From positions 4,954,504 through 5,018,503 of the forward strand of contig CP154957.1 of assembly GCA_039621445.1 (NCBI GenBank): a DNA stretch of 64,000 nucleotides, written 5' to 3'. Source of the DNA: Euglena gracilis (Eukaryota > Euglenida > Euglenophyceae > Euglenales). Below are positions 9,648 to 19,156 of the stretch, one piece after another. Under the pieces are notes generated by a model that saw only the letters and a list, made by a program, of their open reading frames with translations, was not told the DNA's origin and searched no databases. A program made the translations under genes and the position numbers. Each line of letters begins with the position of its first letter. Within the stretch, counting starts at the first letter, position 1.

Positions 9648-12600
9648 AGTTGCCCACACCGCCAGAAGAAGCCCACCGCCGCTGTTCCCGGGGTATGAGC
9701 CGCTGGACGTCGTGGGACCCGTGAACGTTTTTGCCAACGTTCCCGCGGCCGGCAGTTGGCTGAGGCTTGAAATGTCCCAAGAATTATCCAGTGGGGTCAA
9801 ATTCAGGGGTGGGTCTCGGTTTTGGTGCGAATTTTTGAAAATTGCCTTCAGATGGCCCGGTTTTGGAGGAGCACCACCAGCCGACCTGTTGGGTGACAGT
9901 TTCCCGGAGAGCTTCTTTCTTTGTGCACTTCTTCGGTTTTTGGCGCATTTTTGCAGCATTTTTTTTGGCATTTTCCTACATTTTTTGATTTCCCACCTTT
10001 GGGCATTTTTTTGCATTTTTTGAAGTTTTCACTTTTTTTGAAAAATGACATTTTCCTCACAATGAATTCTTTTATCTTTGACGTTTTTTTTTTGATGCCA
10101 GTTTTTGGGTGACATTTGCATTTCGGAAAATTTTTGCACTTTCACTCTCAGAGTTTGCACAGTTTTGCGCTTTTTTTTCGAAAATGTGCATTTTTTGCAC
10201 ATTCTGTGCATCTTTTCGCATTCTTGCGCACATTTACACTGCTTTTCACGGCTGGCCCCTCCCCCTGGCAAAAGTGTGATGTCCCCAGGTGGTTCCCGCT
10301 GCTGGTACCCATCTTTTGCCAGCCCCCGCAGCCAATAACACTCCGGTACGTGGCCGCCGAGGCAGGGCCCATCCCCGCCTCGAAGGGCTCTCTCCAGGTG
10401 GTCGCCTCTGACACGTTGCAGGCCGCGTTGGAGGAGGAGCCCCAGGCTGACCGGAGCCTGTGGCTGCTGGTGCTCGGTTGTTTGCTCGCATGAGCACTCC
10501 ATCCCTCCTGCTTGCCCTGTCCAGGCAGTCACACAAATGGGAGCATGCGCACGTATGCACACACAGATGGATAATGCCCATTTGATAACAGAGAACCCCA
10601 AATAATAATAATAATAATTTGGGAGGGATTATTTGATTTTTGGGGCAAAATTTCAACTCCAAATGTGTTGTATCAAATGTTGCATGTTTTTGAATTTGGA
10701 ATGTGGCACTGTCTGCATGCGTTTTTCTTTTCTCAGGGGGCTCAGGAGACAGGAATCTTCTTTCTTTCTTCAATGATCGCCCCGGACCGCCTTTGGCATG
10801 AGGGACGGCCGATCCACACACCGAACGGGGTCGAAAATAAAACGTTGAAACACATTTCTTGACGTTTGGGTGGATGCGCGATGGTTCACGGATGCCAGAA
10901 ATCATCTTTCCCCCCAAACTCGACCGTTTTTGCCAAACATGGCCATTTTTTCACCCTTTTTTCTCCTGCGGATTTTGTGTTGAATGTTCTGGAATTGGAT
11001 TTTTTCCTTTCTCCACAGCAAGACCACGTCACCTGCCAAGCAAATGGCTGCCACTGCCAGGGGGACTGGGAACGCGCACCCTAGTGAACGACGCGGCATG
11101 GATCTCCAGCCTGGGGGCCCTGGCCCAAAAGGCGGCGCTGACGATGTCGGTCTGTACTGGGGCCGGCTTGTTGCCCAGGCACAAAGCCCGGCCCAGCGGC
11201 CCGGCGGCCCAGCCAATCCGCCGGTCCTGGCATTTCACAGGTCAGCTGCTCAATTCTTCAGTCCACAAAAGCTCGACTGCAGTGTCTGCCTTTTTTTTCG
11301 AATTGTCGCAGCGATTCCCTCCTCCTCTCATCCGACCATCCCATGTCGAACGACTGCCCCCCTGGTCGCTGACCGGGTCGCACAACAAGGCGGGGTACGC
11401 CTGCGGGGGATCTGCACGCGTGTTCCGTAGCCACTTCCCAAACCGCGGGGTGGCAAGGGCACCGGGGCAAGGGTCAGACGTGCCCCATACCGCGGTTTTG
11501 CCTGCCTTTGGCTGCCGCAGGCCGACTGGACCAGGACGGTTCTCCAGGGAAAGGTTTTTTCTCCATTGAGGACCACCGGTGGCCAACGGCCGGTCCGGGG
11601 CTCGAGTGTGGTTGGGAATTCAAATTTTGAGAAACCCGGGCGATGGTCCAAGGATGCCAGAAAGCACTCCCAGCACTGTGGACTGTGGACCACCTGTTTT
11701 CGCCAGAAAATGTCCAATTTTTCGGCCATTTTTCTTGTGGATTCTGCAAAATGTGGATATTCATACGTATATATGTATATATATGTGTGTATATATATAT
11801 ATATGTATATTCATACGTATGCATGTTTATATGCATGTGTGTACATGGATACATATGCGTGTATGTGTATATATATGTACGTCTCATCTTGCTTTATATC
11901 TGCACGTTTATGCATATGTATGTGTATATGTGCATATGCATACACACGTACACATATGCGCATATGTATTGATGTGTATGTGGATTTCGCATTGAGTGTG
12001 CTGGCTGGCTGGGCCAGCAGCAATTTTTTCTCTTTGTTTGGGAAGCACCGCCCTGGGCTGGACGGCAAGGCGGCCACCACCAACAAGCGGGCGTTCGAGT
12101 GGGTGCGGGCCCAGGGGCCGCGGGTGGACTGGCGGGCGAAGGCGCGGTGGGTCGACACCGGCGACGTCGTCACCTCCGCCGGAGTGTCGGCCGACCAGGG
12201 GGAACGCCCTCCCTAAGACTCGATGGGGGGGGAAGGTAACCCCCCATTTAAGTGCGCAGTGCCCATACATGTGTCACACCCCCGAAAGTGCCAGGGCCCG
12301 AAAGTGAAGTCCAAAAAAGTGCGCACCCCCCGAATAAGCCAATCTTCAGTGAAAGGTTTTCAGGTAGTACCCAAGTATAAGTGTCACACCCCCCGAGGGT
12401 CCGAAAACCACAGTCCGATAATGTGCACACCCTGTGTACTTAAATGTGGGGAGTTTCAAAGGCAGACGTCAGATGGCCACGTCCATGAACAAACAGCTAG
12501 AGGTCATCGCACCAAACCTCCACACAAAAGCAGATCATTTTGTGTGTAGGTGTGCGTGTGCATGTCCCCAATGCGTATTCGTCCATATATCGCTGCCAAG

Positions 12601-13864
12601 CAACTTCAGAAAGATGTTCTTTTTTTGTTGAAAAAAATGCGGCTGCGATTGGAATGCACTGAAATGCCGGTTTGTATTTCAATTGAAACAGGTGTTTGGA
12701 AAAGGGACCACTCAAAAGTCTGGTGTACTACAATTCACATTACCCCAAAATGTGTCTGAATAACAGGAAGCCGGCAAAATGGTTCATTAATTGGAAACCC
12801 CTTTGGTTGTTTGTTAAGAGGGTCCAGAAAATTATCCCAAAATTCTGGTCAGCCACAAGAATTGGGGAAGATTAGTCAAAAACATATTCCATCTCCTTTT
12901 TTTTGTACCAAGATCTGTGTTACCGGTTAGGAAAATGACATGTCTGGAGGCGAGAGTTCCGTCAGAGCGGATACTGCAGCTGACTTAAAAAAAGACCTCC
13001 ATTCATGACAAGCGTCACCTCAACCACCACACTGAGTACATTTTGAACGAAAATGCGCCATTGTCATTGTCAGTTGTGACCGCAGGGGAAACGCAAACCC
13101 GCAAAACAGACCCACAGACCCATACAAATTTGTTTCGTGCGTTCCGATTCGTCCAAATGCCTTCTTTGGAGAGACCTGGACCTGAGAGACCCTTCTTTGG
13201 GAAAGGGCGGGCGACGTGTTGCGTCGCCCGCCCTTTAGCTTGGTGTTCTGCAGTTTCTGCATCATCCCCAGCAGGAAAAATTTGTCGTAAAATTGCTCAA
13301 CCCCTGTCCATGGTATAGACATGGCCTTGTATGTGGTGCGCAGGTTTTACGGTTCGGACCCTGCTGCCATTGGTGTTGGCAATCTCATGGAAAATGTCCT
13401 CCTCTGTCGATGGGTTGGAGGGGGCGATGCTGTATCTTTTTCTGTTAATATTCTCTTTCGTAATCTCCCATCCTCGGTCAGATCTCATTGATAATTCATT
13501 AATCTCATTTGAAAAAAAAACAAGCACGAACGCATTTTTGCATGATTTTTTATTTTGGTAATATTTGCCCTGCTTGGGTTTTTTTGTGGCATGCTTTGGA
13601 CGTCGTTGCCCCCCCCCCTGCCTGATTGCTATGGCAGCTGTGTCTTCGTTAGAAAAAAAAAAGTGTCTTTGCACCAGGAAACTTGCAGAACGGTTTGGCC
13701 ACCCACCGACTCCTTGGCAGCAGTGTGTTGATGTGGCAAGCAACGTCGCAGAGCAGCTGGAGTATGATGCCCACGAGGACGCAGCATGGAACCAGACCTT
13801 TGCCCACGTGCCTGCCCCCTCCCCCGACAAGTCAGCCGCCATATATGTACATGTTTTGAGTTAA
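9648..13864 (+). CDS. DJ-1/PfpI-family protein (copy 1), seven recognised exons
   Basis: Exons: 9648-9749, 10307-10471, 11056-11172, 11510-11528, 12061-12192, 13312-13374, 13721-13864 (TAA). All phases join without a stop, giving about 246 residues. Motifs in order: LFPGYEPLDVVGPVNVF (start of the fold), LRYVAAEAGPI, LLVPGGLGTRTLV, SVCTGAGLLAAAGRLDGK with the nucleophile-elbow Cys, DVVTSAGVSAGIDMAL, and LEYDAHEDAAWNQ at the C-terminus. These match the VCTG-containing branch of DJ-1/PfpI (isonitrile-hydratase-like); the exact substrate cannot be told. The first intron could instead end at 10309. Introns 1-4 are nonconventional (CAG +4, CTG -8; intron 2 has CGG for CAG). The last intron is GT-AG. 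The N-terminal exon(s) are missing or upstream. Confidence 0.9.
10734..11035 (+). mobile_element. Family I copy inside DJ-1 intron 2
   Basis: Left end CAGGGGGCTCAGGAGACAGG is diverged. The body has GGGACGGCCGATCC, GGATGCGCGATGGTTCACGG and TGCCAGAAATCAT. The right end (CAAGACCACGTCACCTG) is degenerate. The counterpart in the duplicated locus is at 32360-32670. Confidence 0.55.
11529..12060 (+). mobile_element. DJ-1 intron 3b, which is a whole family I element
   Basis: The intron starts GACCAGGACGGTTC and ends ACCGCCCTGGGCTG: CAG at +4 to +6, CTG at -8 to -6. The 8 nt before CAG (GACTGGAC) and after CTG (GGCTGGAC) match at 7 of 8 positions, so a target-site duplication is still readable. Inside are the family I landmarks CGATGGTCCAAGGATGCC and GAGTGTGCTGG. 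An AT/GT microsatellite (about 11755-11985) expands it to 532 bp. Removing it joins CTG to GAC and produces the DJ-1 family's AAAGRLDGK. Confidence 0.88.
12238..12455. repeat. Homopolymer-capped word-repeat element in DJ-1 intron 4
   Basis: Begins AACCCCCCATTTAAGTGCG and ends with the inverse form ACTTAAATGTGGGGAGTTT. The interior repeats AAGTG, TCACACCCCCGA and GTCCAAAAAAGTGCG words. It precedes the same intron landmarks as in copy 2, where its right end has been disrupted by a second element. Confidence 0.6.
13197..13231. other. Perfect 14-bp hairpin stem in DJ-1 intron 4
   Basis: AAAGGGCGGGCGAC and GTCGCCCGCCCTTT are exact inverse complements separated by 7 nt. In copy 2 the sequence next to the equivalent stem (35779-35810) is present in the opposite orientation relative to its flanks. 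Confidence 0.7.
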
Positions 13865-13912
13865 ATTCAGACGTTCTCACTTGCATGCAGGGGACGGGAT
13901 GTTTTTTCCCCC

Positions 13913-14503
13913 GAAGGACCTCCTGGAGGACCACCGTTGGGCCCAAGGGATGGACACCGGCCGATCCAGGGATCGAACGGGGTCAGGAATTAAAAAAAAA
14001 AGTCAAAAAACACATTTCTTGACGTTTTGGGGGGATGGGCGATGGTCCAGAAATAACTTTTTTCCCAAAGGAGACCCATTTTTGCCAAACTATGGCCTTT
14101 TTTCGTCTATTTTTCCCGTGCATTTTTCATCGAATGTGCTGCAGGGCAGTCCTTAAGGGACAGGAAATTTTTTTTATATATTTTCTAAAGGACCGCCCCC
14201 TTTTCGGCCAAAGGGCCAACCAACGGCCGGACTGGGACTTGAACGGGGCCCAAAATTTAATAGTCCAAAAAACACATTCCTTGATGATTTGGGTGGATGG
14301 GCGATGGTCCAAGGATGCCAAGAATCAGTTCTTTTCCCTGATGTCGACCTGTTCTCACCGAAGAATGCCAAATTTCTTTGCCCATTTTCCTGTCTATTTT
14401 TATCGAGTGTGCTGGGACAGCGGAGTTTTTTTTTTTATTTGCTTCAGGACCGCCCTGATGGTGCTGGGATGCGAATAATTTTTTTTTGTTAAGGGCCGCC
14501 CTA
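13913..14503 (+). mobile_element. Family I copy carrying a nested family I copy
   Basis: Outer element: GAAGGACCTCCTGGAGGACCACC at its left, GATCGAACGGGGTC and GGATGGGCGATGGTCC in the body, and AAGGGCCGCCCTA at the far right. Its right-end motif GAATGTGCTGGGA is split by an inner copy at 14143-14456. Confidence 0.7.
14143..14456 (+). mobile_element. Nested family I element, complete
   Basis: Begins CAGGGCAGTCCTTAAGGGAC and ends CAGGACCGCCCTG. Flanking ATGTGCTG on the left and ATGGTGCTG on the right are near-identical and split the host copy's GTGCTGGGA motif, as expected for an 8-bp duplication with one later change. All body landmarks are present. Confidence 0.75.
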
Positions 14504-14694
14504 CTGGCATGTCGTGGGCTAGAAACATCGAAGTAAACCCACAAAGGGTTTCTGGGTGGTTTGAAATAATTCAAAAAATAAAATTATACAGTCTGCGGCG
14601 TGTGTGGGAATTACTCACAATGGTTCGACTCCTCGTTGTCCCCCAGTTTCCAGCCCGTCACGACGAAACAGCTGTTGCCGACGCTCCAGTTGGT

Positions 14695-14773
14695 TGGATT
14701 CCCGAGGGGGGTCCCGAGGCCTGGCTGTGACCCCTTTGCGGACAAGTACCCCTGGACTGCCCCAGAGTCACCG
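14695..14773 (+). CDS. Conserved exon, unidentified gene (copy 1)
   Basis: Frame reads RPGCDPFADKYPWTAPES and ends at a conventional-looking donor CC|GTGAGA. Compared with the copy-2 exon (36865-36942), the two differences in the conserved core (ACT/ACC, GAG/GAA) are both synonymous in this frame. The left boundary is uncertain. Family not recognised. Confidence 0.5.
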
Positions 14774-15051
14774 TGAGACGTTTGGGACTGGATTTCTCGG
14801 GCACTCTATCCATCATATTTTTTTTTGCATTCTGTGTCGTCATCTATTCGCAACCTGCACCATGGTTCGGAGGTCATGGAGGGTCAAAACCATGTCGTGC
14901 GCAGGGTCGTGGAGGGTCAAAACTACATAGCGCATTTTGGATGCGATCTTGCACCTAAGCTGTTTCGTACTCTTTTGCACATTTGAGCAAAGGGACACAG
15001 GGACTCTAATGATTTTTGAACACCGTGCGAAAGGAGTGTGTTTTCCAGGTT

Positions 15052-15228
15052 GAAACCAACCGTCAGAAAACGCTGGAAATTCTTGTTGATGAAGGGGATG
15101 AAGAGCACAGGAGGGCTTCCACCAGTGACCAGTCAAGCCCTGTGTTCACTTGTGCAACCCGAAAGTGGTTCATTGAGATGAAGGATTTGCTGCATTTGAG
15201 GGAATGCTTCGCACAATTTTTTTGTTGA
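15052..15228 (+). CDS. Conserved terminal exon, unidentified gene (copy 1)
   Basis: After TTTTCCAG the frame reads VETNRQKTLEILVDEGDEEHR ... RKWFIEMKDLLHLRECF and stops at TGA. The RKWFIEM(K/E)DLL segment recurs in copy 2 at 37968-38040. Charged, helical-looking; no family recognised. Confidence 0.5.
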   Translation, partial: ETNRQKTLEILVDEGDEEHRRASTSDQSSPVFTCATRKWFIEMKDLLHLRECFAQFFC

Positions 15229-15238
15229 AAAATGAATA

Positions 15239-15618
15239 AACCCCCCAAAAAATAAAGCCCCCCCCCCCCAAATATAAAGCCCCCCACTGGGGGGTTTGGT
15301 TTTGCCACCCAAACATAAAGCCCCCCCGACGTGGAGTCATTCAGGAAAAGGTTGAAATTTTGGGGGTGTTTACACCAATTTTTTTTCACCAGAAACGCTC
15401 CACTTTGGATAAGAATTGCACATTTTTGCGAAAATAGGAGGTACAAAACGAAAGTTTGGCATAAAACTGGCATTTAGCCACAATTGAAGGCAGTCAAAGG
15501 TCATAGAGGCCACCCGAAAAAGTTTGGTTTCCCCCCCAAATATAAAGCGCCCGTTGAGGTTCTTGAAATCCCGTCCAAATATAAAGCCGGGGGGGGGGGC
15601 TTTATATTTGGGGGGGGT
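15239..15618. mobile_element. Homopolymer-capped word-repeat element (ATAAAGCCC word), insertion absent from copy 2
   Basis: Caps are AACCCCCC-AAAAAATAAAGC on the left and GCTTTATATTTGGGGGGGG on the right. The word AAATATAAAGC appears about six times, including both caps. In copy 2 the flanks run together (GAAAAATGAAAATACGGCAAAAG at 38041-38063), giving a natural empty site. No target-site duplication is obvious. Confidence 0.75.
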
Positions 15619-16234
15619 GCGTGGCAAAAAGACCCACCTTCTTGGCCCAAAGTTGGGCATCGGCAATTGATCCCGTGAAAGCCATTTCTGAGTTGGTCAA
15701 AAAATGTGTGTCAGGGTGTTGAACCACATGCCTGCCTGAAGACAGATAGTGAAGGGCATCTTTCAATTTGTTTTACCAGGCTAAAACCTTGAATTGCCGT
15801 TTCTTTTTTTGTTTATGTTTAGCGTAACGTTGTTCAAAGACTTTGTGGACGCTGTGTTTCCTCTCTCCTCTTGGTTCAGAAATACCCACTGTGAGGCTTC
15901 AAATAAGGATTTATTTCAGACCACTTAGGCAGTTGCGCAGATGACATATATTGCAAAAATTGGCTCCTACACTGGACAAGTGTGGGGGGGGTGTGGGGGG
16001 GGTGGGGGGGGGGTGTGGGAGGGGGTGTGGGGGAGTGTTGGGGGCCGTAGGCCACCGAACCCCTCATCGCAACAATGCAATCATGCAATCATGCAACAAT
16101 GCGCAGTGATAATGGGGGGGCGGGGGGGAGGGGGGGGGGGGGGGAGGGGGGGGGGGTGCGGGGGGGGGGGAGGGGGGGGGAGGGGGGGCGCAGGGGGGGG
16201 GATGTCACGGGAGGTTGGTCTGTGGGAGGTGGGT

Positions 16235-16542
16235 GCCGCGGCCGGCCGCGGCCGGCCGTCGCCCAACCAAAACAGAATTTGGTTCGAATTTTGGTTGGGC
16301 CGCGGCATGCCGCGGCCCAGGCGGCGAATTTTGGCTTTCAAAATTTTAAATTGGTTGGGCCGCGGATGCCGCGGCCCAACCAAATTTTTTTTGGTTGGGC
16401 CGCGGCCGGCCGCGGCATGCGCGGCCAACCAACCGAATTTTTTATCGCCAAAAAATCGATTGGTTGGGCCGCGGCATGCCGCGGCCCAACCAAAAAAATT
16501 TTTGGTTGGGCCGCGGCCGGCCGCGGCCGACCGCGACCCAAC
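16235..16542. repeat. Array of GC-rich palindromes
   Basis: GGTTGGGCCGCGG and CCGCGGCATGCCGCGG palindromes alternate with short AT spacers, about six units. A second array with the same vocabulary, oppositely arranged, lies at 18042-18368. Each unit can form a long hairpin. Non-coding despite spurious open frames. G-runs of up to 19 nt precede it (16110-16200). Confidence 0.8.
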
Positions 16543-16639
16543 CTTGACTGTCCGAGCACTGTTCTGCAAACCACCGTTCTATTTATTTATTGTTTAATTT
16601 TTTTAATTTATTTTATTTTTAATTTTTTTATTTTTTTTA

Positions 16640-17215
16640 CTGCAAAAGAATTTCCTGATGGCACTGTGGCCAAAAAATTCATGAGGTTAATTGAAGGAGC
16701 AGGGTTAGGGACGATCCTTATCCAAACAGCAGAATATTTCCCGCTCAACGTTGTTAGATTGGTCTCTACAAGGTACGCGAAAAAGAGCCGCCCAACTAGG
16801 GTTAAAAACATGGGGGGACCGCGAGGCGCCGAAGGCGCCGAGCGAGGGTCCCCCATGTGTATTTAGTTGGGCGGCTCTTGGGGTAGCTGGTACCGTAGGG
16901 GCCAATTTATCACGCCCCAGACCCTGCACACACCGCACCCCTCCCCCCGCACCCCCCAACCCCCACACCTGATGTCATTTACATGACCGTTCTTTTTGTT
17001 TTTGTTTTTATTTATTCTTTGGTTTATTTATTTATTTTTCAATTTTTTTTTATTTTTTAATTTTCAGTTTTTTTGCAAAGGATTTCATGATGGCGTTTTC
17101 ACTGTGGCCAAACAGAGTTCATGAGGTTATTGAAGGAGTAGGGTTAGGGTTACGATCTTGTCCAAACAGCAGAATATTTCCCGCTCAACGTTGTTAGATT
17201 GGTCTCTACAACGTT
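16640..17215. repeat. Direct duplication of a ~130-bp block
   Basis: Blocks near 16640-16772 and 17075-17210 share GATGGC, TTCATGAGGTTA, TTGAAGGAG and CAGCAGAATATTTCCCGCTC in the same order. Both include TAGGGTTAGGG. Between them lies another short inverted pair (GAGCCGCCCAACTA / TAGTTGGGCGGCTC). Confidence 0.7.
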
Positions 17216-17287
17216 CCCAGCGAACCCAAATCCATTTTGGGCCACTTTTGGCAAAAGAACACCTCTCCCCATTGTATTCTCAATATA

Positions 17288-17704
17288 CCCGCCCCCCCCC
17301 GGGCAATTGACGCCCCCGGGCAATTGACGCCCCCGGGCAATTGACGCCCCCGGGCAATTGCACCCCGCACCGGCCAATTTGTCACCCCGGGAAATTGTCA
17401 CCCCCCCCACACCCCCACACACAGAAGATGTTTGAACTTTCTTTGCCGACACGACTCGATTGTCTATTTGGAGAATGCTGAGAAATGTATTTACCAAATG
17501 TATGCACAATTCACAAACAGCTTCATTTTGCGAGTTCATGGTGTTTTGGATGGTTTATGGTCATTTGGATTAATGTGGCCTCCATGGGTGGGCAGACGCC
17601 CTGGGCAATTGACGCCCCGGGCAATTGTCACCCCCTCTGTGCTGGCCAAATTGTCCCGGGAAATTGTCACCCCCCTCCGTGCCCATTGTCACGCGACAAT
17701 TGCC
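17288..17704. repeat. Word-repeat element (CAATTGACGCCCC), copy A
   Basis: C-run followed by four tandem GGGCAATTGACGCCCCC units, then CAATTTGTCACCCC and GAAATTGTCACCCCC words. It ends GCGACAATTGCC, inverse to its start. A homologous element is at 48021-48470. Confidence 0.75.
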
Positions 17705-17734
17705 TAATAAGTCAAATTTGCACAAAAAGGACTT

Positions 17735-17890
17735 AGCCCTCTAAGTATATTGCCAACATGGAAGGGATTTTGTTATTTGAGGGGGGGGGTGCGGGGGGGC
17801 GGAGCCCCCCCGCCTATGCCAAAGTGAGCCACAAAAACGACTTAGCCCCCGAGTATGTTGCCAACACAGAAGGGATTTTGTTATTTGAGG
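17735..17890. repeat. Partial tandem repeat shared with 59205-59478
   Basis: Units contain GTTGCCAACA, GAAGGGATTTTGTTATTTG, a G-run, GCGGAGCCCCCC and CTATGCCAAAGTGAGCC. The same ~130-bp unit is repeated near 59.2-59.5 kb. Confidence 0.7.
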
Positions 17891-17899
17891 CTCAGATGG

Positions 17900-18041
17900 G
17901 GGTTAGGGTTAGAGTTAGGGTTAGGTTTTATGTTAGGATTAGGGATAGGGTTAGGATTAAGGTTAGGGTTAGGGATGGGGTTGGGGTTGGGGTTGGGGTT
18001 GGGGTGAGGGTTAGGGTGGGTGTTAGGGTTAGGGGGAGGGT
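17900..18041 (+). repeat. Interstitial TTAGGG telomere-like array
   Basis: Degenerate TTAGGG repeats run for about 140 bp (GTTAGGGTTAGAGTTAGGG and variants with GTTGGG). Shorter arrays are at 41604-41632 and 54972-55026. Unit type fits Euglenozoa; variants suggest an old internal array. Confidence 0.85.
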
Positions 18042-18368
18042 TGGGCGGGCCGACCGCGACCTAACTGTTTCTTTTTTGGGTTGGGTCACGGTCGGCCGCG
18101 GCCGGCCGCGGCCCAACGCAACTAATTCTGACGTTAATCTGGTTGGGCTGCGGCCGGCCGCGGCCCAACCAAAATTTTTTTTTGGTTGGGCCGCGGCCGG
18201 CCGCGGCATGCCGCGGCCCAACCAGTGAAAAATTTTACCATTTAAATTCGTTCCTTGAAAAATTTTATCATTTAAATTCGTTCCTGGTTGGGCCACGGCA
18301 TGCCGCGGCCCAACCAAAAAAATTTTTTGGTTGGGCCGCGGCATGCCGCGGCCGGCCGCGGCCCAACC
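18042..18368. repeat. Array of GC-rich palindromes, second arm
   Basis: Same GGTTGGGCCGCGG and GCGGCATGCCGCG vocabulary as 16235-16542, inside the opposite arm of the 3-kb element. A direct repeat GAAAAATTTTA(C/T)CATTTAAA lies within it. Confidence 0.75.
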
Positions 18369-19156
18369 GCCGGCCACCCAACCTCCCGTGAATGACCACC
18401 CGCAGCCCCCCCCCCTCCCCCCCCCCCCCCCCGCGGTGGCCGTAGGCCACCGGACCCCTCATCGGTGGCCGTGGGCCTTGATAATGTCTATCTGGGCTCC
18501 AATTTTTCACTGAAAAAACATAAATTTTCATGAAAAAAATACCAAAATTTTCAGGTTTAAGTTGTTTTCAGGAGTGGTGATAAACTGCAAAGTCAAAAAA
18601 ACTGCCCCAAATTTTGGCACACTCAGATTTTATTGACATTTTTTCTCTTGGCAACTTTTTGGTATTTCAACCATTTTTTTTGCTTCAAAAACCTACGACA
18701 TTCAAACCTTTGAGAAAATTGTGAAATTTGGACGGTGTGAAAAAAAATGCGGTTTTGGGCGGGTTTTGGAGGGACCTCCAATTTGCCAATATAGGTCCCA
18801 AAATGGGTCCAAAATACACCCGGCGCGTAACCCACAGTGGTGAAGTGGGGGGGGGGTGTGGAGGGGGCTGTGTGGAGGGGGGTGGGGGGGGGGGGGTGGG
18901 GGGGGGGGGGTGGGGGGGGGGCTGGGGAGGGGGGGGGGGGGCGGGCGCGTGGGGGTAAATGTCTAGTGTAGGAGCCAGTTTTTGCAATACCTCGCAGATG
19001 AACCATTTGCCTTGTTCCTTGCAACAGAACCACCCGGGAAACATCTTTTCCCAACCCGGAACTACCCGGAAAACACATTTTCATGGGAACGGGGCTCCAA
19101 ACAGGTTGGGATAGGTGGCAGTCAGTAGGAGGCAGTCAGTTGGCGTTAGAGTGGTT

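Larger units (their letters stand above)
15945..18992. mobile_element. 3-kb inverted-repeat element with 9-bp target-site duplication
   Basis: CGCAGATGA flanks it at 15936-15944 and 18993-19001. The ends carry inverse copies of TTGCAAAAACTGGCTCC, then GTGTAGG and G-runs, then inverse GGGAGGTTGG blocks at 16210 and 18375, so the arms are hundreds of bases long. No intact transposase is visible. The interior contains palindromic GC arrays, a duplicated 130-bp block, a CAATTGACGCCC array, telomere-like repeats and a tandem repeat. An inverted empty site exists in copy 2. A solo right-arm relative lies at 21490-22120 and an inverted one at 23330-23620. Confidence 0.75.

Noticed and set aside
10859-11569. 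236-codon plus-strand ORF spanning DJ-1 exon 3
   Set aside because: Only 11056-11172 and the microexon 11510-11528 (in a different frame) fit DJ-1; the rest is intron that happens to be open. Copy 2 does not keep it open.
12193-13311. Conventional GT-AG solution for DJ-1 intron 4 using GTAACC near 12236
   Set aside because: It lies beyond an in-frame stop (GERPP then TAA). The CAG/CTG junction gives GVSAGIDMAL in frame in both copies.
9648-13864. Dinoflagellate origin based on unusual splice sites
   Set aside because: Dinoflagellate introns use GT/GC/GA-AG; these introns lack AG ends and instead have paired CAG/CTG, and telomere-like repeats are TTAGGG rather than TTTAGGG.
16110-16200. Long G-run treated as a possible CRISPR or glycine-rich protein
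   Set aside because: No spacers or regular repeat; simple homopolymer slippage within the 3-kb element.
15941-16866. Long open frames through the GC palindrome arrays
   Set aside because: Open on both strands because the palindromes lack stop codons; glycine/proline/arginine translations are artefacts.
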